A stretch of DNA of 64,000 bases from Deltaproteobacteria bacterium (GCA_016178705.1 JACOST010000028.1:766951-830950); one strand, 5' to 3'; counted from the stretch's first letter, positions 52,062 through 60,540 are shown. Translations and numbers: made by a program. Notes: generated by a model not told the origin, from the sequence alone.

Positions 52062-52133
52062 ATGATCTGCGCTCGGTGCCGACATGACCATCTCACGCGC
52101 GGGGAGTTTTGTGCGCAATGCGGCGCGCGCTGA
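52062..52133 (+). CDS. Zinc-ribbon mini-ORF, 23 aa, possible remnant or leader of the next gene
   Basis: The 23-codon frame (MICARCRHDHLTRGEFCAQCGAR, then stop) is a complete CxxC...CxxC zinc ribbon. It is almost the N-terminal ribbon of class III cyclases such as the one at 42807 (CAACNHEN...CLGCG). The frame ends in a stop 37 bases before the ATG chosen for the next cyclase. Read in another frame, this region is part of the longer frame of that cyclase (start 52084). It may be a leftover of a truncated or frameshifted cyclase start or a tiny independent peptide. AGAGG precedes it. Confidence 0.4.
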   Translation: MICARCRHDHLTRGEFCAQCGAR

Positions 52134-52170
52134 CTTGCACGGCCGTCCGTACGTGGGAGCTGCTGGGGTG

Positions 52171-53508
52171 ATGACCCGACCCCCTGTCCACTACGCCACC
52201 ACCGCCGACGGTATCGAGATCGCCTACCAGGTGCTGGGCGACGGGCCGATCGATGTCGTCATCGTCCCCGGCATGTCGTCGAACCTCGACTGGAACGCCG
52301 AGTTGCCATTCTACGGCGGCTATCTGCGGCGCTTCCCGCGCTTTGCCCGCACCATCGCCCTCGACCGGCGCGGCGGCGGTGTGTCGGATCGCGAGGTCGG
52401 CAGCGGCAGCGCCGAGGATCGCATGGACGACGTGCGGGTAGTGATGGACGCGGTCGGCTGCCAGCGGGCGGCGCTCCTCGGTCAGGTTGAGGGCGGCGCG
52501 ATCGCGGTGTTGTTCGCAGCGACCTACCCGGAGCGGGTTTCAGCACTCGTTCTGGTCGAGACGAGTGCCCGGCGGTTGTCAGCAACGGACTACCCCGCTG
52601 GGCAGCCCGCTGAGTGGATCGAAGCTACAATATCGCACAACCGTACGCATTGGGGGACGGGACGCGCGCTGTTCCCCCTCACCTGCGACGCTCGGGACGA
52701 GGAGGCGGCGGTCGCCGCGCTCGCCGTGCTCGAGCGCAGCATCGGCACGCCACGCACGATCGGTCGTCAGCGCGACTTCTCCTTCAGCGTCGATGTGCGC
52801 GCGGCGCTGCCGCTGATCGAGGTGCCGGCGCTGGTGACGCACGCGCGGCGTTCAGTATGGTCGGAATCCCAGGTGCGCTATACGGCCGACCACATCCGTG
52901 ACGCGCGCTACGTCGAGACGGAGAAGGGATACGCGAACTGGGACCCGGCAGAGCAAGACGCCTTTGTCGACATCATCGAAGAGTTCCTCACCGGCCAGCG
53001 CCCGCCCGTTCACGACATCGACCGCGTGCTCGCCACGGTGCTCTACACCGATATCGTCGACTCGACGCGTCGGGCTGCAGAGCTGGGCGACCGGCACTGG
53101 CGCGACGTGCTCGATGCCCACGACGCGCAGGCCGCCGCCGAAGTCACGCGCTTTCGCGGGCGAATCGTCAAGCAGACGGGCGACGGACACCTCGCCGTAT
53201 TCGACGGCCCCGCTCGCGCCATCCGCTGCGCGCAGGCAATGGCCGCCGCCGCGCGCGGCCTCGGCGTGGAGATCCGTGCCGGGCTCCATACCGGCGAGAT
53301 CGAGCAGCGCGGTGAAGACGTCAGCGGGCTCGCGGTGCACATCGGGGCGCGCATCGTCGCACTGGCAGGACCGGGCGAGGTGCTGGTTTCGAGCACGGTA
53401 CGCGAGCTGGTCGTCGGCTCCGGCCTCGAGTTCGACGACCGTGGTGAGCACGAGCTGCGCGGTGTCGCCGGCGTGTGGCGGCTCTTGGCAGCGCGGGTGG
53501 GCAAGTGA
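52171..53508 (+). CDS. Alpha/beta-hydrolase-like - class III cyclase fusion, second copy
   Basis: The 445-residue protein (start ATG 52171; an in-frame ATG at 52084 is possible) has an alpha/beta-hydrolase-like domain (VHYATTADGIEIAYQVLGDGPIDVVIVPGMSS, about residues 1-280) and a class III cyclase domain (about 300-445). The cyclase has VLYTDIVDSTRRAAELGDRHW and VKQTGDGHLAVF with metal Asp residues and Lys, while the transition-state motif reads VSGLAVHIGARI, His in place of the usual Asn. The hydrolase elbow reads ALLGQVEGGAIAV, so GxSxG has lost its Ser, as in the gene at 47539. Domain order and these losses suggest a sensory hydrolase-like module controlling cyclic nucleotide synthesis. 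Confidence 0.87.
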   Translation: MTRPPVHYATTADGIEIAYQVLGDGPIDVVIVPGMSSNLDWNAELPFYGGYLRRFPRFARTIALDRRGGGVSDREVGSGSAEDRMDDVRVVMDAVGCQRAALLGQVEGGAIAVLFAATYPERVSALVLVETSARRLSATDYPAGQPAEWIEATISHNRTHWGTGRALFPLTCDARDEEAAVAALAVLERSIGTPRTIGRQRDFSFSVDVRAALPLIEVPALVTHARRSVWSESQVRYTADHIRDARYVETEKGYANWDPAEQDAFVDIIEEFLTGQRPPVHDIDRVLATVLYTDIVDSTRRAAELGDRHWRDVLDAHDAQAAAEVTRFRGRIVKQTGDGHLAVFDGPARAIRCAQAMAAAARGLGVEIRAGLHTGEIEQRGEDVSGLAVHIGARIVALAGPGEVLVSSTVRELVVGSGLEFDDRGEHELRGVAGVWRLLAARVGK

Positions 53509-53572
53509 GCCGATGTCGGCCACCAGCAATTGAACCATTGAGCGACTCATCGGGTCATTGCGGGTCACTACG

Positions 53573-54121
53573 ATGGCGATAACGGAATTGCAGATCGGTG
53601 CTGCGCGGATTGAGGTCGTGCGCGGCGATATTACGCGGCAAGACACCGACGCGATCGTGAATGCCGCCAACTCGACGCTGCTGGGCGGTGGCGGCGTTGA
53701 CGGGGCGATTCATCGCGCCGGGGGTCCAGCGATTCTCGCCGAGTGCCGCACGCTCGGCGGTTGCGCCACCGGCGACGCCAAGATCACCACCGGTGGTACG
53801 TTGCGCGCGCGCTACGTCATCCACACCGTCGGGCCGATTTACCGCGGTGGTGCGCATGCCGAGCCGGTGCTGCTGGCGAGCGCGTACCGACGCAGTTTGG
53901 AGGTGGCGTCCGCGCGCACCATTCGCACGCTTGCGTTTCCATCGATCAGTACCGGGGCCTACGGCTATCCAATCGCCGCTGCGGCGCGCATCGCGCTGCA
54001 CACAGTGTCCGACTACCTCGGTGCGCACTCAGACCTGACGCTGGTGCGCTTCGTTCTGTTCAGTGCGAGCGACTTGCAAACGTACTCGCGCGCACTCGGC
54101 GAGATCGCTGGGGACTTGTAG
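53573..54121 (+). CDS. Macro-domain protein (ADP-ribose-binding or O-acetyl-ADP-ribose deacetylase)
   Basis: The 182-residue protein is a single macro domain: VVRGDITRQDTDAIVNAANSTLLGGGGVDGAIHRAGG contains the ADP-ribose-binding Asp and the Asn-Gly-rich loop, and the later PSISTGAYGYP segment forms the other side of the pocket. This arrangement matches YmdB-type O-acetyl-ADP-ribose deacetylases, which remove ADP-ribose or O-acetyl-ADP-ribose adducts. It may connect with NAD turnover, as the window has nadA/nrtR, but no direct link is seen. The start at 53573 (MAITELQ) is chosen over a 15-base longer frame. It is followed by a REP doublet. Confidence 0.93.
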   Translation: MAITELQIGAARIEVVRGDITRQDTDAIVNAANSTLLGGGGVDGAIHRAGGPAILAECRTLGGCATGDAKITTGGTLRARYVIHTVGPIYRGGAHAEPVLLASAYRRSLEVASARTIRTLAFPSISTGAYGYPIAAAARIALHTVSDYLGAHSDLTLVRFVLFSASDLQTYSRALGEIAGDL

Positions 54122-54180
54122 GGGACGACCGACGTTGAAGCGAAGTGGTCTCGCCCGAACGCCATGAAGTGGGAATTGTT

Positions 54181-54232
54181 GTAGGGGCGCTGCTTGCCGC
54201 GCCCCGCCGGGCCGGGCAAGCGCGGCCCCTAC
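54181..54232. repeat. GTAG-headed REP doublet
   Basis: GTAGGGGCGCTGCTTGCC then a short centre then GGGCAAGCGCGGCCCCTAC. Two GTAGGGGC heads face each other and the arms are inverted, a REPIN-like arrangement. The left arm is nearly identical to the REP copies around the transposase at 61.3 kb. Confidence 0.8.
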
Positions 54233-54266
54233 GGCCCCACCCCCTGCGGCAATTTTCAAAGGAGCC

Positions 54267-54764
54267 TCAGTTGCGAGTGCGACCGGCGAGACGACGCAAC
54301 GGCGCGCCGGTGAGGCGCGTCAGAATCCACTCCTTGCGCAGCTCGACGCCAAGACGTTCGTAAAACTTGATCGCCGGCGTGTTCCAGTCGAGCACCGCCC
54401 ACTCCATGCGCCCGCAACCCTTCTGTATCGCGATGCGCGCGAGCGCCGCCAGCAGCGCGCGGCCGGAACCATGGCCACGTTCGCCGGGAACCACGAACAG
54501 GTCTTCGAGATACAACGTCGGACGCGCCAAGAACGTCGAGTAGGTGAACACGTAGAGCGCGAAGCCGACGAGCTGATTTCCGCGGTGGCAGATGAGGGTT
54601 TCGAAATATGGACGGCGCCCGAATCCGTGGCGCAGGATGCGCGCGGCGTTGGCCTCGACCTGATCGCCGAGCCGTTCGTACTCGGCCAGGGCGCGGATCA
54701 GGTTGAGGATCGCCGGCACATCGCGCCGCGTTCCCCGCCGAATCCGCAGAACCGACTTCTTCAT
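54267..54764 (-). CDS. GNAT-family N-acetyltransferase
   Basis: The 165-residue protein has the GNAT fold: RRGTRRDVPAILNLIRALAEYE at the N-terminus, LYLEDLFVVPGERGHGSGRALLAALARIA with the acetyl-CoA-binding Q/RxxGxG/A-type loop (GERGHGSG), and WAVLDWNTPAIKFYERLG. It is similar to diamine or amino-acid acetyltransferases, but the acceptor is unknown. The ATG at 54764 lies one base past the bioB stop (TGAGATG), so the two are translationally coupled. Coupling to bioB does not show a biotin role. Confidence 0.9.
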   Translation of the reverse strand: MKKSVLRIRRGTRRDVPAILNLIRALAEYERLGDQVEANAARILRHGFGRRPYFETLICHRGNQLVGFALYVFTYSTFLARPTLYLEDLFVVPGERGHGSGRALLAALARIAIQKGCGRMEWAVLDWNTPAIKFYERLGVELRKEWILTRLTGAPLRRLAGRTRN

Positions 54765-54765
54765 C

Positions 54766-55803
54766 TCAATAGTGAAGGGCGGTCGGCTCGGCCGACGCGT
54801 CGATCTCCAGCCCCATGGCGGCCACCATCGCGTGCGCTTCGTTGTGCGCCTGCCCCGGCGTGGTGAGGTAGCCATCGACGAAGATCGAGTTGGCAATCAA
54901 CAGCGCGAGCGATTGGAACCAGCCGAGATTGCCCTCGCGGCCGCCGGCGAGCCGCAGATCGGTGACCGGATTGGCAAGGCGGAACAGGCAGAGCGCTTTC
55001 AAACATCGCCCCGGATCGAGCTCGCGAGTGTCCGCCAGCGGTGTGCCGTCGATCGAAATCAGAAAATTGAGCGGCAACGAATCCACTCGTAACTCACGCA
55101 GCGCGAACGCGAGGTCGACGATGTCGTCGTCGTGCTCACCCATGCCGATGATGCCGCCGCTACAGGTCTGCATGCCGGCGCGGCGGACGTTCTGCACGGT
55201 GCGGATGCGATCGGCGTAGCTGTGCGTGCTGCAGATCGTGGGATGGAAGCGTTCGGAGGTATTGAGGTTGTGATTCACCCAGCCGATGCCGGCATCCTTT
55301 AGCTGATGCGCCTGGGCTTTTTCCATGATCCCGAGCGAGACGCACAGCTCGAGTTGCGGATATTCCGCTTTGATCGCGCGCGCCGCGGCGGCAAAGCGAT
55401 CGATATCGCTCTCGCTCGGGCCGCGTCCGCTGGTCACCATGCAATAGCGGCGCGCGCCGGCCGCGACGGCGCGCCGGGCATTGGCGAGCAGCTCCGGCAC
55501 CGAGTCCAGCCGGTACCGTGGGATGGCCGCGTCGGAGATCGCCGACTGCGAACAGTAGTGACAGTCTTCGGGGCACAAGCCGCTGCGTGCGTTGCGCAGC
55601 AGGCACAACTTCACCCGGCGGCCGTGAAACTGCTCGCGCACCCGAGCGGTCGCACGCAACAGCGCGGGCAGCTCCGCATCAGCACAGCGCAACACCGCGT
55701 ACGCATCGGCGCGCGCCAGTGGTGCGCCGGCGAGCACGGCCTCCGCCAACGCGTCGAAACGCATCGCTAACGGTGCAGCGGTGAGTGGCGCAAGCGACTG
55801 CAT
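54766..55803 (-). CDS. bioB: Biotin synthase
   Basis: The 345-residue protein has the BioB radical-SAM motif CPEDCHYCSQ (Cys triplet for the [4Fe-4S] cluster), LNTSERFHPTICSTHSYADRI, GMQTCSGGIIGMGE and PLNFLISIDGTPLA, and SIFVDGYLTTPGQ near the C-terminus. It inserts sulfur into dethiobiotin. The start is uncertain: ATG 55803 (MQSLAPL) has no strong ribosome-binding site, and 55764 (MRFDALAEAV) is possible. The GNAT gene follows, coupled at its stop. No other bio genes and no BirA-type operator are visible. Confidence 0.94.
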   Translation of the reverse strand: MQSLAPLTAAPLAMRFDALAEAVLAGAPLARADAYAVLRCADAELPALLRATARVREQFHGRRVKLCLLRNARSGLCPEDCHYCSQSAISDAAIPRYRLDSVPELLANARRAVAAGARRYCMVTSGRGPSESDIDRFAAAARAIKAEYPQLELCVSLGIMEKAQAHQLKDAGIGWVNHNLNTSERFHPTICSTHSYADRIRTVQNVRRAGMQTCSGGIIGMGEHDDDIVDLAFALRELRVDSLPLNFLISIDGTPLADTRELDPGRCLKALCLFRLANPVTDLRLAGGREGNLGWFQSLALLIANSIFVDGYLTTPGQAHNEAHAMVAAMGLEIDASAEPTALHY

Positions 55804-55858
55804 CGCTCGGCGTGGTATCAACCCGCCGCTGGTGGCGCAAGCTGACCACATCGGAAGT

Positions 55859-55894
55859 CGTCATGGCGAGGAGCGGAGCGACGAAGCAATCTCG
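55859..55894. repeat. Dispersed GGCGAGGAGCGGAGCGACGAAGCAATCTC-type repeat
   Basis: CGTCATGGCGAGGAGCGGAG then CGACGAAGCAATCTC matches a widespread intergenic repeat of the form GTCATTGCGAGGAGCGAAGCGACGAAGCAATCTC found in many environmental bacterial genomes. It lies between bioB and the lipoprotein gene, and in one frame is open as ARSGATKQSR, which should not be counted as part of the lipoprotein. Confidence 0.65.
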
Positions 55895-55946
55895 ATACAG
55901 GTTAGGCCGGTGGAATGACTCCAGAGGTTGTGGAATGCTCCCACTA

Positions 55947-56345
55947 ATGACACGGCGAGGGTTCGTTCTCGGCTGCCTCTTGCTGAGCGCGTGCAAGCCA
56001 CCGGTGCCACGGCCCGTGTCGCTCCCGCCAACGCCAGCGCTGCAGGAAGAAGTGCTGCGATCAATCGAGCGACCACAGCTCCGCATTCTCGACCTGCACG
56101 AAACCCCGAGCCCCGACGGCAAGCGGATCGTATTGACCGGGACGCTGAAGAACGACGGCGTGGGACCGACGCGCGAACTCGTCATCAACATCGAGGGACG
56201 CGATGACAACAACGCGGTCGTCTGTAGCGCCGAAGCCGTGCCGAGCACGCAAGAAGTGTTACCGGGCGATACCGTGAGCTTCACTGCAACGATCGACAAT
56301 CGGCCCGAGACCGCCGACTATCACGTCGAAGCGATCGGTCGCTGA
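55947..56345 (+). CDS. Small lipoprotein with an FxLyD-like domain
   Basis: The 132-residue protein has a lipoprotein signal with lipobox LLSAC (about residue 15, MTRRGFVLGCLLLSAC) followed by a Pro-rich stretch and a beta domain (LRILDLHETPSPDGKRIVLTGTLKNDGVGPTRELVINIEGRD...FTATIDNRPETADYHVEAIG) similar to FxLyD-type domains. It would be anchored to a membrane at the periplasmic side. Starts at 55935 and 55947 are possible. It has no evident partners; an Smr gene follows 9 bases downstream and may share the transcript. Confidence 0.75.
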   Translation: MTRRGFVLGCLLLSACKPPVPRPVSLPPTPALQEEVLRSIERPQLRILDLHETPSPDGKRIVLTGTLKNDGVGPTRELVINIEGRDDNNAVVCSAEAVPSTQEVLPGDTVSFTATIDNRPETADYHVEAIGR

Positions 56346-56354
56346 CGGTTGTCG

Positions 56355-56684
56355 ATGGCGCTCCTCGATCTCTTGCACCGGCTGGTGCGTGCGGCGGTTG
56401 GTAGCGTGCCGACATTGGATCTCCACGGCCTGGGCGTGCGTGAAGCGCTCGCGGAAACCGAACGCTTCTTGCGCGACGCGCAGACACACGGTGTCCGCCA
56501 AGTGCGTATCGTCTACGGCAAGGGTCACCGCAGTAAAGGCGGGCGCGGCGTGCTGCGCAAGGTCGTGCCGCATTGGTTCGACACCGACGGCGCGCCATTG
56601 GTGACTGACTACAGCCGCCAACCCGACGCCAGCGGTGCCGATGGCGGCGCGCTGGTGTGGGTCCGCCGGCGGCCCGCGCCGTGA
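56355..56684 (+). CDS. Smr-domain protein
   Basis: The 109-residue protein is a stand-alone Smr domain with the signatures TLDLHGLGVREALAETERFL and VRIVYGKGHRSKGGRGVLRKVV (the GxGxxS-type GKGHRSKG loop). Stand-alone bacterial Smr proteins are small nucleases acting on DNA structures or on stalled ribosomes or collisions. It is cytoplasmic. It lies immediately after the lipoprotein gene and converges with the Lon-like gene within 2 bases. The specific substrate here is not shown. Confidence 0.9.
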   Translation: MALLDLLHRLVRAAVGSVPTLDLHGLGVREALAETERFLRDAQTHGVRQVRIVYGKGHRSKGGRGVLRKVVPHWFDTDGAPLVTDYSRQPDASGADGGALVWVRRRPAP

Positions 56685-56685
56685 G

Positions 56686-59148
56686 TCACTTCGGGGGAGC
56701 CGGCGGCGATGCCGGCGGTGAAGCAGGCATGGACGGTGGCGGGGGTGGCGGCGTGCCGAAGTGTTTCAGACCTTCGGCCAATTGTCGCAGCCGCTGCACG
56801 GCCAGACGGTGAATCGTGCCCTCTTCCGCGACGCTGCCGGCCTTGACGCCGCTGAGCACCTCCAAGCCTTCGTCGATGGTGCGAATCGGATAGAGATGAA
56901 ACTGACCGGCGCGGATCGCGTCGACCACTTCGGGTCGCAACACGAGCCCATCGATGTTCTGCACCGGCATCACCACACCTTGCGCACCGGTGAGACCGAT
57001 GGCGCGACAGGTGGCGTAGAAGCCCTCGACCTTCTCGTTGATGCCGCCGATCGGTTGGATCTCGCCCCATTGATTGACGCTGCCGGTGACCGCGAGGTCC
57101 TGCCGCAACGGCACGCCGCTGAGGCTGGAAATCAGCGCGTACAGCTCGGTCGATGACGCGCTGTCGCCATCGATGCCGGAATACGATTGCTCGAAACACA
57201 AACTGGCCGACAGGCTGAGCGGAAAATCTTGCGCGTAGAGCCGGCGCAAGTAGCCGGAGACGATCAGCACACCTTTGTCGTGCGTGTGCCCGCTCAGTTG
57301 CGCTTCGCGTTCGATGTTGATGATGCCGGCGCCGCCCATTGCCACGGCGGCGGTCACACGCGAGGGGCGGCCGAATTCGTAGCCGCCGAGGTTCAGCACC
57401 GCGAGGCCGTTGACTTGGCCGACTTTGCGTCCGTCGACGTCGACCAGCAGCACGCCGTCGCGAATCAGTTCGCGGAGTTTCTCTTCGATGCGATTGAGGC
57501 GGAAGATCCGCTGTTCGAGCGCGTGTTGCACATGCGCGTCATCGACTTCGGCGGCGCCGGCCTTGCGGCACCAGAACGCGGCCTCGCGCATCACATCGGC
57601 CAGGTCTTCCCACTGACTCGGCAGTTTGCGGCGGTGGTTGACCGAGCGCGCGCCGAACTCGATCAAGCGGGCCACCGCCGCGCGCCGAAACGCAGGTAAC
57701 TGCTCGTCGCGCACGATCCGCGCGACTTGCGCAACGAAACTCGCGCGCGCGTCGTCGCCGTCGACTTCAAAGCCAAAGTCAGCCTTCACCTTGAAAATCT
57801 CGCGGAACTCTTCGTCGTAGAAATAGAGCAACTGAAATAGCTCGGCCGGACCGGTGAGCACCACGCGCGTCGAGATTCGCATCGGTTCCGGTTTCAACGC
57901 AGTGGTGGCGAACAACGCGAACGGATCGTACGCCTCGATCTCCAGCTCTTCACTCTTCAGGCAACGCTTGAGCGGCCGCCACACCTGCGGCTCCGTCAGC
58001 GCGTCGAGTGCGTTGATGATGACGCAGCCGCCGTGCCCGCGCAGCAACGAGCCGGTTTTGATGCGGGTGAAGTTGGTGACCAGCTTGCCCGACGGGTCGA
58101 CCATGCGCTCCACCGAGCCGAACAAGTTCTTGTACGTCGGCGACCCTTCGATGATGATCGGCGCGCCGGTTGTCGCGCTATTGTCCACCAGGACGTTGAT
58201 CTCGTAGTCGACCAGACCGTCAGCGGCGCTCGCGGTGTACATCCCGGGTATTGGGGGCGGCGCCGGCGCGGGCTCGCGAAAGGCTTCGAGATTGTCGAGC
58301 ATGTGCTCGTGCACGTCGTTCAGGTACTGATGAACCTCCGCGCTCTCGTAGCGCTGGGCGATGTCGTCGACCATCGGCGCAATCACGTCTGCCGCCACGC
58401 GGCGCTCCGCGTCTTTGACCTCGCGTCCGAGCCGGCGCGCGAGCGCCTGCTGGCGGCGCAACATGGTCTTGAGGTCGCGCCCCAACTCGCGTTCCTTCTG
58501 GCGCAGCTCGTCTTGCTCCGGCTGACTCAACTTCTGGAACTCCTCGGGCTCCATTGGCTGGCCGTCTTTGCGCAGCGGCAGGAAGAAGATGCCGCCTTGC
58601 GGATGGTACTGGACGACGAAACCTTTTTCGGTTGCGCGCTGCTGTAACTCGCGCGCGATCGCTTCGCCCTCGTGGCCATAGCGTTCGGAGAGCGCTTCCT
58701 TCTCGTTCTCGAACGTTTCTTTGCGGAAAGTTTCCGGCAGTGAACGCTTGAGGTCTTCGACCAGCTCCACCATGTCGCGCCGAAGCTGCTTGCCCTGCCC
58801 CGCGGGTAAGTAGAAGGCGCGCGGCCGATCGCGGTTCTGAAAATTCTGCACGAGGACGCGATCGCCGGGGCGGGGCAGAGTACGGGTCAGTTCGGTTAGC
58901 AGCGATGCCACCGTTTGCTCGCGTTGCGTTCCCCCGAGACCGCTAACGTAGATGTTGAAGCCGGCGTGCGCCACGCCGAGGCCCAGCTCGATGGCGGCCA
59001 GCGCGCGTTCCTGGCCCTTCCAATCGGGTGTGATCGCCACCTCGGCCGTGGTGGCGAAGGTGAGTGCATCGGCGGCAACCACGAAGGCGGCGTCGCTAGC
59101 CGACAGCTCGCGCGGTGGCGCGGCAGCGGCGTGCGCGGAGTCACTCAC
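56686..59148 (-). CDS. Lon-like ATPase/protease (LonB-type)
   Basis: The 820-residue protein has a divergent AAA module at its N-terminus (GQERALAAIELGLGVAHAGFNIYVSGLGGTQREQTV), where the Walker A P-loop lacks the GKT/S lysine. A long helical insertion with GGCVIINALDALTEPQVWRPL (Walker B-like) follows, and then a C-terminal S16 protease domain with the catalytic Ser in GDSASSTELYALIS and Lys in GGINEKVEGF. This matches the Lon-like families with unusual AAA cores and intact proteolytic dyads, which degrade unfolded proteins. The C-terminus is a Pro-rich tail. The start overlaps the hsp20 stop by 4 bases (ATGA), so the two are co-translated. Confidence 0.88.
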   Translation of the reverse strand: MSDSAHAAAAPPRELSASDAAFVVAADALTFATTAEVAITPDWKGQERALAAIELGLGVAHAGFNIYVSGLGGTQREQTVASLLTELTRTLPRPGDRVLVQNFQNRDRPRAFYLPAGQGKQLRRDMVELVEDLKRSLPETFRKETFENEKEALSERYGHEGEAIARELQQRATEKGFVVQYHPQGGIFFLPLRKDGQPMEPEEFQKLSQPEQDELRQKERELGRDLKTMLRRQQALARRLGREVKDAERRVAADVIAPMVDDIAQRYESAEVHQYLNDVHEHMLDNLEAFREPAPAPPPIPGMYTASAADGLVDYEINVLVDNSATTGAPIIIEGSPTYKNLFGSVERMVDPSGKLVTNFTRIKTGSLLRGHGGCVIINALDALTEPQVWRPLKRCLKSEELEIEAYDPFALFATTALKPEPMRISTRVVLTGPAELFQLLYFYDEEFREIFKVKADFGFEVDGDDARASFVAQVARIVRDEQLPAFRRAAVARLIEFGARSVNHRRKLPSQWEDLADVMREAAFWCRKAGAAEVDDAHVQHALEQRIFRLNRIEEKLRELIRDGVLLVDVDGRKVGQVNGLAVLNLGGYEFGRPSRVTAAVAMGGAGIINIEREAQLSGHTHDKGVLIVSGYLRRLYAQDFPLSLSASLCFEQSYSGIDGDSASSTELYALISSLSGVPLRQDLAVTGSVNQWGEIQPIGGINEKVEGFYATCRAIGLTGAQGVVMPVQNIDGLVLRPEVVDAIRAGQFHLYPIRTIDEGLEVLSGVKAGSVAEEGTIHRLAVQRLRQLAEGLKHFGTPPPPPPSMPASPPASPPAPPK

Positions 59149-59522
59149 GACGTTCTTCTCCGCACATGAATGGAGAGGTTGGCGCCTTGGACCTTGGCCT
59201 CAATATCGTTGGGTCGCGCCTCGCCCGGGAGCGTGATGGTGCGATGCAAGGCAATGTTCTGTTGCGCGCGTGACCACGCGCTCGGCCCTTCACTGCGCGC
59301 CTGTTCGCGGCGCCGCTGTCCGGAGATGGTGAGTGTACGCCCGTGGACTTCCACTCTCAGATCGGCCGCGCGCAACCCCTCGATCGACAGCTCAATCAGC
59401 CAGCCGTCGGCGACCTCGCGAATCTCCGTGGGCACCACTTGGCGCGACGCGGGTCCCCAGCGACGATGAATCAACTCATCGAACAAGCGATCGATCTCTT
59501 CGAGAATCGACGGCAGCGCCAT
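59145..59522 (-). CDS. Hsp20/alpha-crystallin small heat-shock protein
   Basis: The 125-residue protein has the alpha-crystallin domain: VPTEIREVADGWLIELSIEGLRAADLRVEVHGRTLTISGQRR and the final strands RTITLPGEARPNDIEAKVQGANLSIHV. It prevents aggregation of unfolded proteins. The coding order hsp20 then lon with an ATGA overlap suggests one protein-quality-control transcript that first holds and then degrades damaged proteins. There is no canonical heat-shock promoter (sigma-32 or CIRCE) that I can identify upstream. Confidence 0.93.
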   Translation of the reverse strand: MALPSILEEIDRLFDELIHRRWGPASRQVVPTEIREVADGWLIELSIEGLRAADLRVEVHGRTLTISGQRRREQARSEGPSAWSRAQQNIALHRTITLPGEARPNDIEAKVQGANLSIHVRRRTS

Positions 59523-59632
59523 TGGCTCACCGTTAGCACCGGAAGGATTCGGGGTTCAAGCATGCGCCACGATGAAGGCATCGGGTTGCGGCACGCGTGC
59601 GCGCCCGCTAGCAAGGACACACGGAGGGATAC

Positions 59633-60499
59633 ATGGCTATCGTTGGACGAGTCAGCGAAGTGTGGCGGTACCCGGTCAAGTCGATGGGCGGCGAGCGACT
59701 ACAACGCGGCACGCTTGGCCCGCGCGGGATTCCCGGCGATCGCGGCTGGGCCGTGCGCGACGAACAGGCGGGAGAGATTCGCGGCGCGAAGAAGCTACCC
59801 GCGCTCTTGCAGTGCAACGCGCGGTATCTCGCGGAGCCGGCGGTCAACGCGATCCCGGCAGCGGAGATCACACTGCCCGACGGCACGCATGTGCGCAGCG
59901 ACGATGCGACGGTATCCGCGCGCCTCTCCGAACTACTCGGCAAACCGGTCACGCTGTGGCCGCTGCAACCGGACACCGCGACCGATCACTATCGTCGTGC
60001 TGCACCTGACAACCCCGACATGATGGCCGAGCTGCGCGAGATCTTTGGCCGCACCGCCGACGAGCCGCTCCCCGATCTGTCGATTTTTCCATCCGAGATC
60101 ATGGAGTACACCTCGCCGCTCGGGACGTACTTCGACGCGTTTCCTCTGCACGTGCTGACGACGGCATCCCTCGCCATGCTGAGCGCACGCACGCCAGGGG
60201 CGCGCTTCGAGCCGCGGCGCTTCCGCCCCAATTTCGTCATCGAGCCGGTTGGCGGCGCGAGCAAGGGATTGATCGAGAGCGCCTGGTCGGGCCGCACACT
60301 GCGCATCGGCGGCGCGCGCATCAAGATCGAGATGCCGTGCGTGCGCTGCGTGATGACGACGCTGCCGCAAGGCGATCTTCCCAAGGACCCATCGGTCCTG
60401 CGCACCATCGTGCGCGACGCCGAGCAGAATGTCGGAGTCTATGCGACGGTTGTGGCAGCCGGCAGCGTCAGCGCCGGCGACGAGGTGGCGCTGGAGTAA
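59633..60499 (+). CDS. MOSC domain protein
   Basis: The 288-residue protein has a MOSC N-terminal beta-barrel (SEVWRYPVKSMGGERLQRGTLGPRGIPGDRGWAV) and the MOSC catalytic domain: RFRPNFVIEP, and PCVRCVMTT with the conserved Cys expected to bind a molybdenum cofactor. MOSC proteins act in molybdo-enzymes such as the mARC or YcbX type, which reduce N-hydroxylated substrates, or as sulfur carriers. The partner of a YcbX-like enzyme, a ferredoxin domain, is not present here. It is isolated from the moeA genes at the left end of the window. Confidence 0.9.
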   Translation: MAIVGRVSEVWRYPVKSMGGERLQRGTLGPRGIPGDRGWAVRDEQAGEIRGAKKLPALLQCNARYLAEPAVNAIPAAEITLPDGTHVRSDDATVSARLSELLGKPVTLWPLQPDTATDHYRRAAPDNPDMMAELREIFGRTADEPLPDLSIFPSEIMEYTSPLGTYFDAFPLHVLTTASLAMLSARTPGARFEPRRFRPNFVIEPVGGASKGLIESAWSGRTLRIGGARIKIEMPCVRCVMTTLPQGDLPKDPSVLRTIVRDAEQNVGVYATVVAAGSVSAGDEVALE

Positions 60500-60540
60500 A
60501 CCGATTGCAGTTGAGGCTCGTAGACGTAAGGGACACCACG

